A model generated the notes under the pieces. The model searched no databases and was not told the origin of the DNA. It saw nothing but the letters and a program-made list of their open reading frames with translations. The position numbers and the translations under genes are program-made. Below are positions 25,596 to 33,858 of a stretch of DNA of 64,000 nucleotides, piece by piece (within the stretch, counting starts at the first letter, position 1; every line of letters begins with the position of its first letter). Location: the NCBI RefSeq assembly GCF_013912005.1, contig NZ_JACESB010000012.1:17608-81607 (forward strand), read 5' to 3'. The stretch comes from Brevundimonas sp. (GTDB lineage Bacteria > Pseudomonadota > Alphaproteobacteria > Caulobacterales > Caulobacteraceae).

Positions 25596-25613
25596 TGTCA
25601 TGTTGACATGACA
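25596..25613. promoter_or_regulatory. Operator-like 7-4-7 palindrome (upstream copy)
   Basis: TGTCATGTTGACATGACA is a perfect inverted repeat with a 4-base centre. It overlaps a candidate -35 hexamer (TTGACA, 25603-25608) of the membrane protein/XRE operon. With the matching element at 25623-25640 (both 18 bp, TGT...ACA ends, centres 27 bases apart) it probably binds the XRE regulator encoded downstream. Confidence 0.65.
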
Positions 25614-25630
25614 CGAAGCGGATGTAAGGT
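25603..25630 (+). promoter_or_regulatory. Candidate sigma-70 promoter of the membrane protein/XRE operon
   Basis: TTGACA at 25603-25608 is followed after 16 bases by TAAGGT at 25625-25630. The start codon of the membrane protein is at 25661. Both hexamers lie inside operator-like palindromes, which would make this promoter easy to repress. Confidence 0.5.
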
Positions 25631-25640
25631 ACGCCTTACA
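25623..25640. promoter_or_regulatory. Operator-like 7-4-7 palindrome (downstream copy)
   Basis: TGTAAGGTACGCCTTACA is a perfect inverted repeat with the same 18-bp size and TGT...ACA ends as the copy at 25596-25613. It covers the candidate -10 hexamer. It ends 20 bases before the membrane-protein ATG. Confidence 0.65.
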
Positions 25641-25660
25641 ACACGTCAGGAGGACTTGTC

Positions 25661-26065
25661 ATGCACGCCATCGGGAAGAACGGCACGCCGGCCGGCCGCC
25701 GGTACGTCGTCCGCACCTTCGCCTTCATGGCTCCGTACGCCGCCATCAACGTCGCCGCCATCTTCGGGGCCTTCGACGAGATCTACGGAAAGCCCGCCGC
25801 CTGGGGTCTGGCGCTGGCGGTTTCGGCCCCGGTGATCGGGCAGATCTGGGCGACCCTGTCGCTGATGAACGAGTCCGACGAGTTCATCCGCGCGCTGGTC
25901 GCCCGCCAGTTCATCCTCGCCGCCGGCCTCGCCATGGCCATCGCCAGCGTCTGGGGCTTCGGCGAGAGCTACGCCGGCGCCTACCACCTGCCGGTCTGGC
26001 TGATCTATCCGCTGTTCTGGGCCTGCTTCGGCGTGGTCGCTCCGTTCGTGCGGAGCAGCCGATGA
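25661..26065 (+). CDS. Small four-helix membrane protein paired with an XRE regulator
   Basis: The protein is 134 aa with four predicted membrane helices (about 18-36, 45-65, 82-101 and 109-128) and conserved-looking acidic residues in the loops (FDEIYGK, NESDEF). It overlaps the following XRE gene as ATGA (26062-26065). Pairs of a small multi-helix membrane protein with a compact XRE regulator are common in bacteria, but the function is not defined. An AGGAGG ribosome-binding site precedes the ATG, and the promoter is flanked by two palindromes. Confidence 0.82.
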   Translation: MHAIGKNGTPAGRRYVVRTFAFMAPYAAINVAAIFGAFDEIYGKPAAWGLALAVSAPVIGQIWATLSLMNESDEFIRALVARQFILAAGLAMAIASVWGFGESYAGAYHLPVWLIYPLFWACFGVVAPFVRSSR

Positions 26066-26259
26066 AAAACCGCCTCAAGCTGCTGCGCGTCGAGCGCGGC
26101 TGGACCCAGGAACAGCTGGGGCAGGCGCTGGGCGTCTCCCGCCAGGCGGTGAACGCCCTCGAGACCGAGAAGCACGACCCGTCGCTGGACCTCGCCTACC
26201 GCATCGCCGTGCTGTTCGCCCGGCCGGTGGAAGACATCTTCGAGAATCCCCACGCCTGA
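26062..26259 (+). CDS. Compact XRE-family transcriptional regulator
   Basis: The protein is 65 aa, one helix-turn-helix domain: LKLLRVERGWTQEQLGQALG, then VSRQAVNALETEKHDPSLDLAY, then RIAVLFARPVEDIFE. This is the short Cro/C1-type regulator often found after a small membrane protein gene. It starts inside the stop of that gene (ATGA). Likely autoregulator of its own operon through the two palindromes at 25596-25640; binding is inferred from position and symmetry. Confidence 0.92.
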   Translation: MKNRLKLLRVERGWTQEQLGQALGVSRQAVNALETEKHDPSLDLAYRIAVLFARPVEDIFENPHA

Positions 26260-26289
26260 CCGGCGCGGACGCAACCCAAGGACATCGCC

Positions 26290-27234
26290 ATGCTGCACCT
26301 CCGCCACTTCGTCGGGCGTTCGACCCTGCGCGCCCTGCTGTTCGCCTCGGCCGCCGCGCTGGCGGCCGGCGGCGCCCTCCTCGCCACCGACGCCCTGGCG
26401 GCCCCGGCCGCAGCCCAGGCGCCGGCCCCCTTCGCCTCCGACCGGCTGTCGGTCGAGGTGGTCGGCTCGGGGCCCGACGTCATCCTGATCCCGGGCTTTG
26501 CCTCGTCGCGGGAGGTCTGGCGGGCCGAGGCGGACCGGCTCAAGGGGACGCACCGCGTGCATCAGGTGCAACTGGCGGGCTTCGCCGGCGAGCCGTGGAC
26601 CCACGGCGACGGGCCGTTTCTCGAGCCGATGCTGGCCGAGCTGGCGCGTTATGTCCGGGAGCAGGGACTGGAGCGGCCGGCGGTGATCGGCCATTCGATG
26701 GGCGGGCTGACCGGCCTGATGCTGGCGCAGCGTCATCCGGAGCTGGTCGGGCGGGTGATGAGCGTCGACAGCCTGCCCTTCTTCAGCGTGCTCTACGGAC
26801 CGACCGCCACGGTCGAGAGCGCGCGGCCGTTCGCCGACCGGACGGCGGCCGCGATCCGCGGCATGGACCCGGCCGCCTTCCGGGCCGGGCAGGTCCAGAC
26901 CGCCGCGACCATGGCCCGGGATCCGGCCGTCCGCGAGGCCATGGTCGAGTGGTCCGTGGCTTCGGACCGTCAGGCCATGGCGGCGGCGATCAGCGAGGTG
27001 ATGACCACCGACGTCCGGCCCGCACTCGCCGCCATGACCACGCCGGTGTGGGCGGTCTACGCCGCCGACGCCGACGGCGGCGCGCCCGCGGCCATGGCCG
27101 ACGCCCTGTGGGGCCGCGAGTACGCCGGCCTGCCGGGGGTCCGGCTGGAGCGGGTCGACGGCAGCCGGCACTTCATCATGGCGGACCAGCCGGCGCGGCT
27201 CGCCGCCCTCGTCGATCAGTTCCTCGCCGACTGA
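26290..27234 (+). CDS. Exported alpha/beta hydrolase
   Basis: The protein is 314 aa. The N-terminal ~43 residues form a long signal peptide or anchor (STLRALLFASAAALAAGGAL, cleaved near AAAQA). Alpha/beta-hydrolase features: IPGFASSREVW oxyanion region, nucleophile Ser136 in VIGHSMGGLTG, and catalytic His294 in GSRHFIM. The substrate is unknown. The gene lies 30 bases downstream of the XRE gene and may belong to the same operon. Its last 19 bases overlap the convergent lipoprotein gene. Confidence 0.9.
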   Translation: MLHLRHFVGRSTLRALLFASAAALAAGGALLATDALAAPAAAQAPAPFASDRLSVEVVGSGPDVILIPGFASSREVWRAEADRLKGTHRVHQVQLAGFAGEPWTHGDGPFLEPMLAELARYVREQGLERPAVIGHSMGGLTGLMLAQRHPELVGRVMSVDSLPFFSVLYGPTATVESARPFADRTAAAIRGMDPAAFRAGQVQTAATMARDPAVREAMVEWSVASDRQAMAAAISEVMTTDVRPALAAMTTPVWAVYAADADGGAPAAMADALWGREYAGLPGVRLERVDGSRHFIMADQPARLAALVDQFLAD

Positions 27235-28067
27235 TCCATGCCCGGGGTCACGTCCCCGACCTTGGTCGGCTGACCCCCGAACTCGTCGGCGTAGGCGGGG
27301 GCGAGCAGCGAGCGGAACACCGTGGCCGGGATCGCCAGTTCATAGGCGCCCTCGGCGTAGGGGCCGACCTGGTAGGGGCCGATCAGGAAGGTCAGGCCGG
27401 CCGCCTTGCCGGGGGCCGAGCCGGGCGTCAGCACGAAGGGGGTGGCGGAAGCGTGCGGGCAGGCCCAGTCGTCGCCGTTCAGGGTCAGGGAGGCGCTGTC
27501 GGGCACGCGGGCGCGCTTGGCCGCGTTGACCGCCGAGCACAGGGCCTGGTCGAGCACCGACAGGTCGGCGCCCTTCCGGAACAGGTCGGAGAAGCCGATC
27601 TCCCGCTTCAGCGCCTTGTCCCACAGCAGGCCGGTGGTCAGGGTGTTGGGGTGGGCCCCGCCGGACCAGTCGTAGTCGACCCGCTTGAGGCTGAGCAGCT
27701 TCCCGGTCTGGCCGGCGACCGCATACTCGATGGTCTTGGCGTAGGGCGGCATGGATTCGTCGAAGCCGGCCTCGGTGCGTTCGCCCTGGGCGCCCTCGAC
27801 GAACTGGCGCAGCTTGCGCACCTCCTCGCTGTAGAGGCGGGCGTGCAGGTCCGTCTGCGGCTTCAGCCCCTCGGGCAGGGCGAGGCTGACCTCGGCCCAC
27901 GGCGTCTTCGTCTCGAACTTCAGCGGCGCCGCGGCGTCGGCGGGGGTGACCACGGCGGCCGCGCCGGGGGCGGGGGCTCCGGGTTCGGCCGCGCGCTCGC
28001 GGTTGCAGGCGGCGAGGACGCCGCACAGCGCGGCGGCGGTCAGCAGCAGGCGGACGGGAGCGGACAT
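27216..28067 (-). CDS. Lipoprotein with DUF4163/DUF3298 (RsiV-like) domains
   Basis: The protein is 283 aa with a lipobox (LLLTAAALCGVLAAC) placing it in the envelope. After a Pro/Ala-rich linker, a DUF4163-like region (about 50-150) leads into the DUF3298 signature SLKRVDYDWSGGAHPNTLTTG, then FSDLFRKGADLSVLDQAL and the C-terminal part GPYQVGPYAEGAYELAIPATVF. These domains occur in RsiV and in many uncharacterised lipoproteins. No sigma factor gene is adjacent, so an anti-sigma role is not supported. The gene lies 11 bases after ubiA on the same strand. Confidence 0.87.
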   Translation of the reverse strand: MSAPVRLLLTAAALCGVLAACNRERAAEPGAPAPGAAAVVTPADAAAPLKFETKTPWAEVSLALPEGLKPQTDLHARLYSEEVRKLRQFVEGAQGERTEAGFDESMPPYAKTIEYAVAGQTGKLLSLKRVDYDWSGGAHPNTLTTGLLWDKALKREIGFSDLFRKGADLSVLDQALCSAVNAAKRARVPDSASLTLNGDDWACPHASATPFVLTPGSAPGKAAGLTFLIGPYQVGPYAEGAYELAIPATVFRSLLAPAYADEFGGQPTKVGDVTPGMDQSARN

Positions 28068-28078
28068 GCGGATCTCCT

Positions 28079-29113
28079 TCACAGCGGCAGCGTAGCCGCG
28101 CCGAGAATGATGGCGAGAAACAGGACGAGGCCGGCGTCGCGGTTGGATTTGAAAAGCTGCAGGGCCAGGGCCGGGTCGTCGGGCCGCAGCCGCCGGGTCT
28201 GGCGCAGCAGGTGCAGGGCGTAGACCCCCAGGACCAGCCAGAACAGGGCGCCGAGCCCGGCCGCCGCGCCGGCCGCGCCGGCGAGAATGGCGGCGAGCAG
28301 GTAGAACAGGCTGACGCCCGGCCGGACGTTCTCGCCCAGCCGGCGGGCCGAGGACTTCACCCCGACCATGGCGTCGTCCTCGATGTCCTGCAGGGCGTAG
28401 ATGGTGTCGTAGCCGAGGGTCCAGAACACGCCGCCGAGGTAGAGGAGGAGGGCGGGAAGCCAGGCCTGCCACGCCATGGCCAGCGCGTGGCCGCCCGCGG
28501 GCGGCGCCTGCCACCAGAAGGGACGCAGCTCGTCGCGCAGCTCCGGCGGCAGGATGACGGCGGCGGCCAGCGGCAGGGCGGCGGCGAAGCCCATCAGGGC
28601 GCCCCAGTTGAAGGTCAGCCCCAGCCAGGCCTGCGGCCACCAGGTGATCCGCTTCATGAAGGGGTAGGCGGCGACGAGGGCGAGGGAGGCGACCCCGAGC
28701 AGCAGGGTGGTGGTGTTCAGGGTCAGCAGGATCAGCAGGCTGACCAGCGAGCAGCCGACCACGAAGGCCCAGGCCTGTTTCACCGAGATTCGGCCGGAGG
28801 GGATCGGCCGCATCGCGGTGCGCGCCACCCGGGCGTCGAAATCCCGGTCGACGATGTCGTTGAAGGCGCAGCCGGCGGCCCGCATCAGTCCGGCCCCGAG
28901 GGCGAAGCCGAGGAACAGCCAGGCGTCGTAGAGGTCCGGCGTCTTGCGGTACTGGGCCAGCGCCAGGGCGATGCCCTGCCAGCCCGGCAGCAGCAGCAGC
29001 CAGATTCCGATCGGGCGGTCGAACCGCCCCAGCTTCAGCCACGGCTTCAGCCCCTCCGGCGCATGCCGGTCGACCCAGTTGGCGCCGGCGTCGGGCAGGG
29101 GGGCGGAGGTCAT
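28079..29113 (-). CDS. ubiA: 4-hydroxybenzoate polyprenyltransferase UbiA
   Basis: Attaches the polyprenyl chain to 4-hydroxybenzoate in ubiquinone synthesis at the inner membrane. The protein is 344 aa with about eight or nine membrane helices. Both Asp-rich motifs are present: NDIVDRDFD (85-93) and DTIYALQDIEDD in the second half, which bind the Mg-diphosphate. It is longer than E. coli UbiA (290 aa) through an N-terminal extension (ANWVDRHAPEGLKPWLKLGR) and a loop before the second motif. Followed 11 bases later by the DUF3298 lipoprotein gene. Confidence 0.95.
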   Translation of the reverse strand: MTSAPLPDAGANWVDRHAPEGLKPWLKLGRFDRPIGIWLLLLPGWQGIALALAQYRKTPDLYDAWLFLGFALGAGLMRAAGCAFNDIVDRDFDARVARTAMRPIPSGRISVKQAWAFVVGCSLVSLLILLTLNTTTLLLGVASLALVAAYPFMKRITWWPQAWLGLTFNWGALMGFAAALPLAAAVILPPELRDELRPFWWQAPPAGGHALAMAWQAWLPALLLYLGGVFWTLGYDTIYALQDIEDDAMVGVKSSARRLGENVRPGVSLFYLLAAILAGAAGAAAGLGALFWLVLGVYALHLLRQTRRLRPDDPALALQLFKSNRDAGLVLFLAIILGAATLPL

Positions 29114-29165
29114 GCGGCGGTTGTAGCGGGCCCCCGCCCGTGTTCCAACCGTCCCGCCGGCCGGG

Positions 29166-31763
29166 TCAGAGCCCCAGCTTTTTCAGCACCGGCCGCAGGT
29201 CGGCCTCCGCGGCGCGGAAATCCTTCCACGGGTCCGGCTTCTTCAGCAGGGCGGCGGCGTCGTGCAGGGTGTAGGCCTTCGGGTCGAGGCCCTTCTTCAC
29301 CTGCCCCCACGACAGGGGGAAGGCGAGTCCGGCGCCCGGCCGCGCCCGCGGCGACCACGGCGCCACCGCGGTGGCCATGCGCCCGTTGCGCAGGTAGTCG
29401 AGGAAGATCTTCCCGCCCCGCGCCTTCTTGGCGAGGGTGGTGGTGAAGCGGTCGGGCTGCGCCCGGCGCATGATCTCCGACACCTCCTTCGCAAAGGCCT
29501 TGCACTGGTCCCACTCGACCCGCGCCTTCGCGTCGGCGCGGATGGGCACGACCACGTGCAGCCCCTTGCCGCCGGTGGTCTTGACGAAGGGGGTCAGCCC
29601 CAGCCCCTCCAGCTCCTTGCGCACCCTCTTCGCGGCGTCGATGACGTCGTCGAAGTCGAGGCCCTCGTCGGGGTCGAGGTCGAAGGTGACCTGCTCCGGC
29701 GTCTCGGGATCGTCGGGCTTGCAGCCCCACGGGTGCAGCTCCAGCCCGCCCGACTGGCCGATGGCCACCAGGCCGCCCGCGTCCGACACGCCGACGTAGG
29801 GCTTGCGCTCCTTCACGTCGATCAGCTTCAGCCGCGGATTGGAGCCGGGCATGGCGTGACGCTGGAAGAATTTCTCGCCGGTGATGCCTTCGGGGGCGCG
29901 GATGATCGACACCGGCCGGTCGGCCACGTGCGGCAGGAGGCGCTCCGCCGCCATCTCGTAGTAACGCACCAGCTCCGCCTTGGTGATCGCCGGCTTCCCG
30001 TCCGCCGCGGGCCACAGCACCTTGTCGGGGTTGGAGATGGTCACGCCCGAGACGACCAGCTTGCCCTTGCGCGGCCGCTCTCCCGGCACGGCCAGGCCGG
30101 GCAGGTCGGCCGGCGCGCCCGGCTCCTTCGACGCCTTCGACGGCGCCTGCGGCCGGTCCGTCACCTCGGTCGCGGGCTTGTCGTCGCGCAGCCCCTTGAA
30201 CGCCGCCTGCCGGATCGAGCCGGTGTCCGTGTAGCCGCCGTGCTCGATCTCGGCGACCAGGGTCGGCGTGGTCCAGTGGGTGCTCAGGCCGGCGGTCCGG
30301 GTCTTCTTCGGCGCCCCCTTGCCGACGAAGGGGCTGCGGTCGGTCTCGGCCGCCTTGAGGGCGGGCAGCAGGGTCTTCAGCAGGGTCTGGTTGTAGCCGG
30401 TGCCGACGCGGCCGAGGTGGCGCAGGCCGTCCTTGTCGCGGACCCCGACGATCAGCGAGCGGAAGCGGCTCCCCTCGGCGGTCCAGCCGCCGATGATCAC
30501 CTCGTCGCGCCCGCGGCACTTGGACTTCAGCCAGGTGGTGGAGCGACCCTCCGTGTACGGAGCGTCCAGCTTCTTGGAGATTACGCCCTCGAGATCCATC
30601 CGGCAGGCGCTCTCGAGGATGGCCTGGCCGGTGGTGGCGAAGTGGTCGACGTAGCGGATCCGGCCGCGGGCGGCCCTCGGGATGCGGTCGATGTACGCCT
30701 GCAGGCGGGCCTTGCGGTGGGACAGCGGCAGCTTGCGCAGGTCCTCGGGGCCTTCGAAGAGCAGGTCGAAGGCGAAGTAGACCAGCTCGCCGGTGCGCCG
30801 CTCCGAGATCGCCGCCTGCAGGGCGGAGAAGTCCGGCATGTGGTACTCGGCCAGGGCGCACAGCTCGCCGTCGACCACCGCGTCCGGCCATTGCGCCGCG
30901 TCGGCGGCCAGCTCCGGAAATTTGTCGGACCAATCCAGCCCCTTGCGGGTGCGGATCGTGGCCCGCCCGCCCCCGGTCCCCACCTGCAGCCGGTAGCCGT
31001 CGAACTTGATCTCGTGCGCCCAGCCGGTCCCCTGCGGCGGGTAGTCGGCGACCTTGCACAGCTGGATCGGCACGAAGGCGTGCGGCTTGCTCGCCTGCTC
31101 CGTCACCGCCGGGCGCGCCTTCGGCTTCGGCGGGGCCTTGCGCGTGGTCGTCTTCGGCGACCCCCAGGTCTTCTTCCCTTCGGCGATCTCGGCCAGCGAA
31201 CGGCCGGTGGTCACCGAGGCGTCGATCTCCATGTTGGCGTCGCCCTCGCCGGGCACGGCGAATTCGTCCTTCTCCTTGATCAGCAGCCAGTTGTTGCGCT
31301 TCGACGGCTTGCCGCGATCGCCCTTCAGCCGGATCAGCGCCCACTTGCCCGACAGCCGCTCGCCGTGGAGCACCATCTTGACGTTGCCGCGGGCGAAGGC
31401 GGCGTCGAGGTCGTCCTCCTGCGGCTCCCATTCGCCGACATCCCACATCTGCACCGTGCCGGCGCCGTAGTTGCCGGCCGGGATGGTCCCCTCGAACGAG
31501 CCGTAGTCGAGCGGATGGTCCTCGACCTCCACCGCCAGCCGCTTCACGGCCGGGTCGCGCGACGGCGCCTTGGTCACCGCCCAGGACTTGAGCACCCCGT
31601 CCAGCTCGATGCGGAAGTCGTAGTGCAGCCGCGTCGCCGCGTGACGCTGGATCAGGTAGCGCAGGCCCGACTTGCGGGCGCGGCCCTTCTTCCCCGCGGG
31701 CTCGGGCGTGGCGGCGAAATTCCGCTTCTTCTTGTAGGTGTCGAGTTCGCCCTTGGCCGCCAT
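29166..31763 (-). CDS. ligD: DNA ligase D (phosphoesterase-ligase-polymerase)
   Basis: The protein is 865 aa and carries the full non-homologous end-joining ligase in PE-LIG-POL order, as in Pseudomonas. Phosphoesterase: IQRHAATRLHYDFRIEL and SFEGTIPAGNYGAGTV. ATP-dependent ligase: adenylation lysine in HEIKFDGYRLQ, with KSKCRGRDEVIIGGWT further on. Polymerase/primase: ISNPDKVLWP, FQRHAMPGSNPRL and TFDLDPDEGLDFDDVI. The ATG at 31763 (MAAKGELDTYKKKRNF) fits better than an in-frame start six codons earlier. The usual partner Ku is not in the window. The amtB stop lies 33 bases upstream. Confidence 0.97.
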   Translation of the reverse strand: MAAKGELDTYKKKRNFAATPEPAGKKGRARKSGLRYLIQRHAATRLHYDFRIELDGVLKSWAVTKAPSRDPAVKRLAVEVEDHPLDYGSFEGTIPAGNYGAGTVQMWDVGEWEPQEDDLDAAFARGNVKMVLHGERLSGKWALIRLKGDRGKPSKRNNWLLIKEKDEFAVPGEGDANMEIDASVTTGRSLAEIAEGKKTWGSPKTTTRKAPPKPKARPAVTEQASKPHAFVPIQLCKVADYPPQGTGWAHEIKFDGYRLQVGTGGGRATIRTRKGLDWSDKFPELAADAAQWPDAVVDGELCALAEYHMPDFSALQAAISERRTGELVYFAFDLLFEGPEDLRKLPLSHRKARLQAYIDRIPRAARGRIRYVDHFATTGQAILESACRMDLEGVISKKLDAPYTEGRSTTWLKSKCRGRDEVIIGGWTAEGSRFRSLIVGVRDKDGLRHLGRVGTGYNQTLLKTLLPALKAAETDRSPFVGKGAPKKTRTAGLSTHWTTPTLVAEIEHGGYTDTGSIRQAAFKGLRDDKPATEVTDRPQAPSKASKEPGAPADLPGLAVPGERPRKGKLVVSGVTISNPDKVLWPAADGKPAITKAELVRYYEMAAERLLPHVADRPVSIIRAPEGITGEKFFQRHAMPGSNPRLKLIDVKERKPYVGVSDAGGLVAIGQSGGLELHPWGCKPDDPETPEQVTFDLDPDEGLDFDDVIDAAKRVRKELEGLGLTPFVKTTGGKGLHVVVPIRADAKARVEWDQCKAFAKEVSEIMRRAQPDRFTTTLAKKARGGKIFLDYLRNGRMATAVAPWSPRARPGAGLAFPLSWGQVKKGLDPKAYTLHDAAALLKKPDPWKDFRAAEADLRPVLKKLGL

Positions 31764-31796
31764 GTCTGCTCGAACGCCCAAGCTGCGCCGTCGTTG

Positions 31797-33107
31797 CTAG
31801 GGATGCAGGGTCTCGCCGTGCTGGGTGTAGTCGAGCCCCTCGATCTCCTCCTCCTTCGTCACCCGCAGGCCGGTGGTGAAGCGGCAGATCATCAGGATCA
31901 CGAAGGTGCCGATCCCCGACCAGGCGGCGACGGCGGCCAGGCCGATCAGCTGGTTCAGGACGTTGGCGTTCGCCGCGGCCGGATTGATGGCCGCGCTGGC
32001 GAAGACGCCGGTCAGGACCGCGCCGACCATGCCGCCGACGCCGTGCACGCCGAAGGCGTCGAGGCTGTCGTCGTACTTCAGGGCCCGCTTCAGCCACACG
32101 GCGCCGGCGTAGCAGGCGGGGCCGCAGATGAGGCCGATCAGGAAGGCGCCCTTCGGGTCCACCAGTCCCGCGGCGGGGGTGACGCCGACGAGGCCGGCGA
32201 CGAGGCCGGACAGCATGCCCAGCAGGGTCGGGCGACGGTGGTCGATCCACTCGACCGCGGTCCAGCCGATCACGCCGGCCGCGGCGGCGAGCAGGGTGTT
32301 GAAGGCGGCGACGGCGGCGATGGCGTCGGCGGCCCAGGCCGAGCCGGCGTTGAAGCCCAGCCAGCCCACCAGCAGCAGGCCGGCGCCGATGGCGGTCAGG
32401 CCGAGGTTGTGCGGGGCCATGTTGTCCCGTCCGAAGCCGTGGCGGGGCCCGATCACGAGGGCGGCGACGAGGCCGGCCACCCCGGCGTTGACGTGCACCA
32501 CCGCCCCGCCGGCGAAGTCGAGCACGCCCAGCGAACCCATCCAGCCGCCGCCCCAGACCTGGTGGCAGATCGGCGCGTAGACGAGCAGGTGCCAGAGGGC
32601 GAAGAACAGCAGGGAGGCGGAGAATTTGATCCGCTCGGCGAAGGCGCCGGCGATCAGGGCCGGGGTGATGATCGCGAAGGTCAGCTGGTAGGCGATCCAG
32701 AGGAACTCGGGCAGGCCGGGCGCCAGCCCGTGGGCGGTGGCCGGGGTCACCCCGTTCAGAAACAGGGCGTCGAGGCCGCCGACGAGGCCGTTGATCGCCG
32801 CGGGCCCGGTTCCGAACGACAGGCTGTAGCCGGCGACGAACCACAGCACGGTGACGAGCGCCAGGGCGGCGGTCGAATGGGCGATGGCCCCGATCAGGTT
32901 CTTGCGCCGCACCATGCCGCCGTAGAACAGGGCCAGCCCCGGCAGGGTCATCAGCAGGACAAGGGCGGTCGAGGTCAGGATCCAGGCGGTCGCGGCCGGG
33001 TCGGCGGCGAGCGCGGCCTGGTGCGCGAGGCGCGGCGGCGCGGCGGCGAGGGCAGGGGTGGCGCAGAGACCGGCGAGGGTCGCAAGAAGGAGGGCAGACC
33101 TGCGCAT
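31797..33107 (-). CDS. amtB: Ammonium transporter AmtB
   Basis: The protein is 436 aa: a signal peptide (MRRSALLLATLAGLCATPALA) followed by 11 predicted helices. Family signatures are LPGLALFYGGMVRRKN, DFAGGAVVHVNAGVAGL and the twin pore histidines, one in APICHQVWGGGW and one in DAFGVHGVGGMVGA. The C-terminal tail (EEIEGLDYTQHGE) matches the region that contacts PII proteins. No glnK gene is adjacent, which is unusual for amtB. A long inverted repeat lies upstream at 33175-33196. Confidence 0.96.
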   Translation of the reverse strand: MRRSALLLATLAGLCATPALAAAPPRLAHQAALAADPAATAWILTSTALVLLMTLPGLALFYGGMVRRKNLIGAIAHSTAALALVTVLWFVAGYSLSFGTGPAAINGLVGGLDALFLNGVTPATAHGLAPGLPEFLWIAYQLTFAIITPALIAGAFAERIKFSASLLFFALWHLLVYAPICHQVWGGGWMGSLGVLDFAGGAVVHVNAGVAGLVAALVIGPRHGFGRDNMAPHNLGLTAIGAGLLLVGWLGFNAGSAWAADAIAAVAAFNTLLAAAAGVIGWTAVEWIDHRRPTLLGMLSGLVAGLVGVTPAAGLVDPKGAFLIGLICGPACYAGAVWLKRALKYDDSLDAFGVHGVGGMVGAVLTGVFASAAINPAAANANVLNQLIGLAAVAAWSGIGTFVILMICRFTTGLRVTKEEEIEGLDYTQHGETLHP

Positions 33108-33174
33108 GGATGCTCCGCTTTCGGATGACTCGGTCCGAAGCCCCGCGCCCGTCCCGCGGAACCGGATAGGAGCC

Positions 33175-33196
33175 TATTGCGCTGCGACACGCAATA
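33175..33196. promoter_or_regulatory. Inverted repeat upstream of amtB
   Basis: TATTGCG (33175-33181) and CGCAATA (33190-33196) are perfect complements around eight bases, 68-89 bases before the amtB ATG. This is a plausible operator; it does not match the usual NtrC consensus that I know. The remaining bases between amtB and the next gene (33108-33326) show nothing else clear. Confidence 0.4.
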
Positions 33197-33326
33197 AATT
33201 TCCTTGTGCGCCGCACCATGGAGCGGCTGTTCCTCGGCGCGGGCGCGCTGTCCGCCGCGGGCGCATGATTCCGTCCCTGTCGCCGACACGGGTCGAAAGG
33301 CCTCGCCACCCGATCGCCGGCGGCTC

Positions 33327-33851
33327 CTAGTCGAGCGGCCGGCGCATCTCCGCGACCACATCCGCTGGCGGTCGGCTGCTGATCGTCCCCGCGTTCGCCA
33401 GCCACTCGTCCAGTCTCGCGTTGATGGCGCGACAGGGAGCGATGTCGACGACCTGGGCGATGCAGGCGGTCTGCAGCACGAGCACCTCCGCGCCGGTGCA
33501 GGCGGCGCCCTCGCGCCAGCCGGTCTCGCTCAGGCATCCGCGGCCGTAGCGCCAGAAGTCGGCCGACCCTCCGGTGCGGCCGTAGCGCCAGAAATAGGCG
33601 GAGCCCTCGGTGCGGCCGTAACGCCAGAAGTAGGCCGACCCAATCTGGTCGCCGAAGATCAGGTAATAGAAGGAGCCGGCGCCGCGCCCGTAGGCCAGCT
33701 CGTGGCCGGACGGATAGCGATCGCCATACTCGAAGTAGTGGCGGGAAGTCGGGCCGCGTCCGTACGTCCACTCCTGCTCGCCCCAGGCATGGCCGGGCCG
33801 GTCTTGCGGGGCTGTGGCCAGAACGGCGGCGGCGAGGGCGGCGGCGACCAT
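33327..33851 (-). CDS. Secreted 12-residue-repeat protein, copy B
   Basis: The protein is 174 aa: a short signal peptide (MVAAALAAAVLATAPQ), the leader WGEQEWT, seven tandem 12-residue repeats (30-113), and a C-terminal domain of about 60 aa. Units begin Tyr-Gly, or Phe-Gly once, have Ser at position 7 and usually aromatics at 9-11 (for example YGRTEGSAYFWR). The C-terminal part has cysteines in CLSETGW, ACTGAE, TACIAQ and APCRAINARLDEWL and is clearly homologous to the neighbour at 33859-34389. The two genes are 7 bases apart. I do not recognise the family. The start at 33851 opens the signal peptide. Confidence 0.8.
   Translation of the reverse strand: MVAAALAAAVLATAPQDRPGHAWGEQEWTYGRGPTSRHYFEYGDRYPSGHELAYGRGAGSFYYLIFGDQIGSAYFWRYGRTEGSAYFWRYGRTGGSADFWRYGRGCLSETGWREGAACTGAEVLVLQTACIAQVVDIAPCRAINARLDEWLANAGTISSRPPADVVAEMRRPLD
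33513..33764 (-). repeat. Seven tandem 36-bp coding repeats (12 aa each), copy B
   Basis: Residues 30-113 divide into seven exact 12-residue units: YGRGPTSRHYFE, YGDRYPSGHELA, YGRGAGSFYYLI, FGDQIGSAYFWR, YGRTEGSAYFWR, YGRTGGSADFWR and YGRGCLSETGWR. The three central FWR units are most alike, which suggests recent duplication inside an older array. Confidence 0.85.
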
Positions 33852-33858
33852 CGCCGGC

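Noticed and set aside
25596-25640. Mobile-element terminal repeats
   Set aside because: Two short palindromes over a promoter with no transposase or target duplication; an operator reading fits better.
27216-28067. Anti-sigma factor RsiV
   Set aside because: It shares DUF3298-type sequence, but there is no sigma factor gene nearby and it has a lipobox rather than a spanning helix.
29110-33771. A 1553-codon open frame on the minus strand, and a 1288-codon frame on the plus strand over the same region
   Set aside because: Both are out-of-frame shadows of ligD and amtB; their translations are Arg/Pro/Gly-rich with no domain signal, as expected in very GC-rich DNA.
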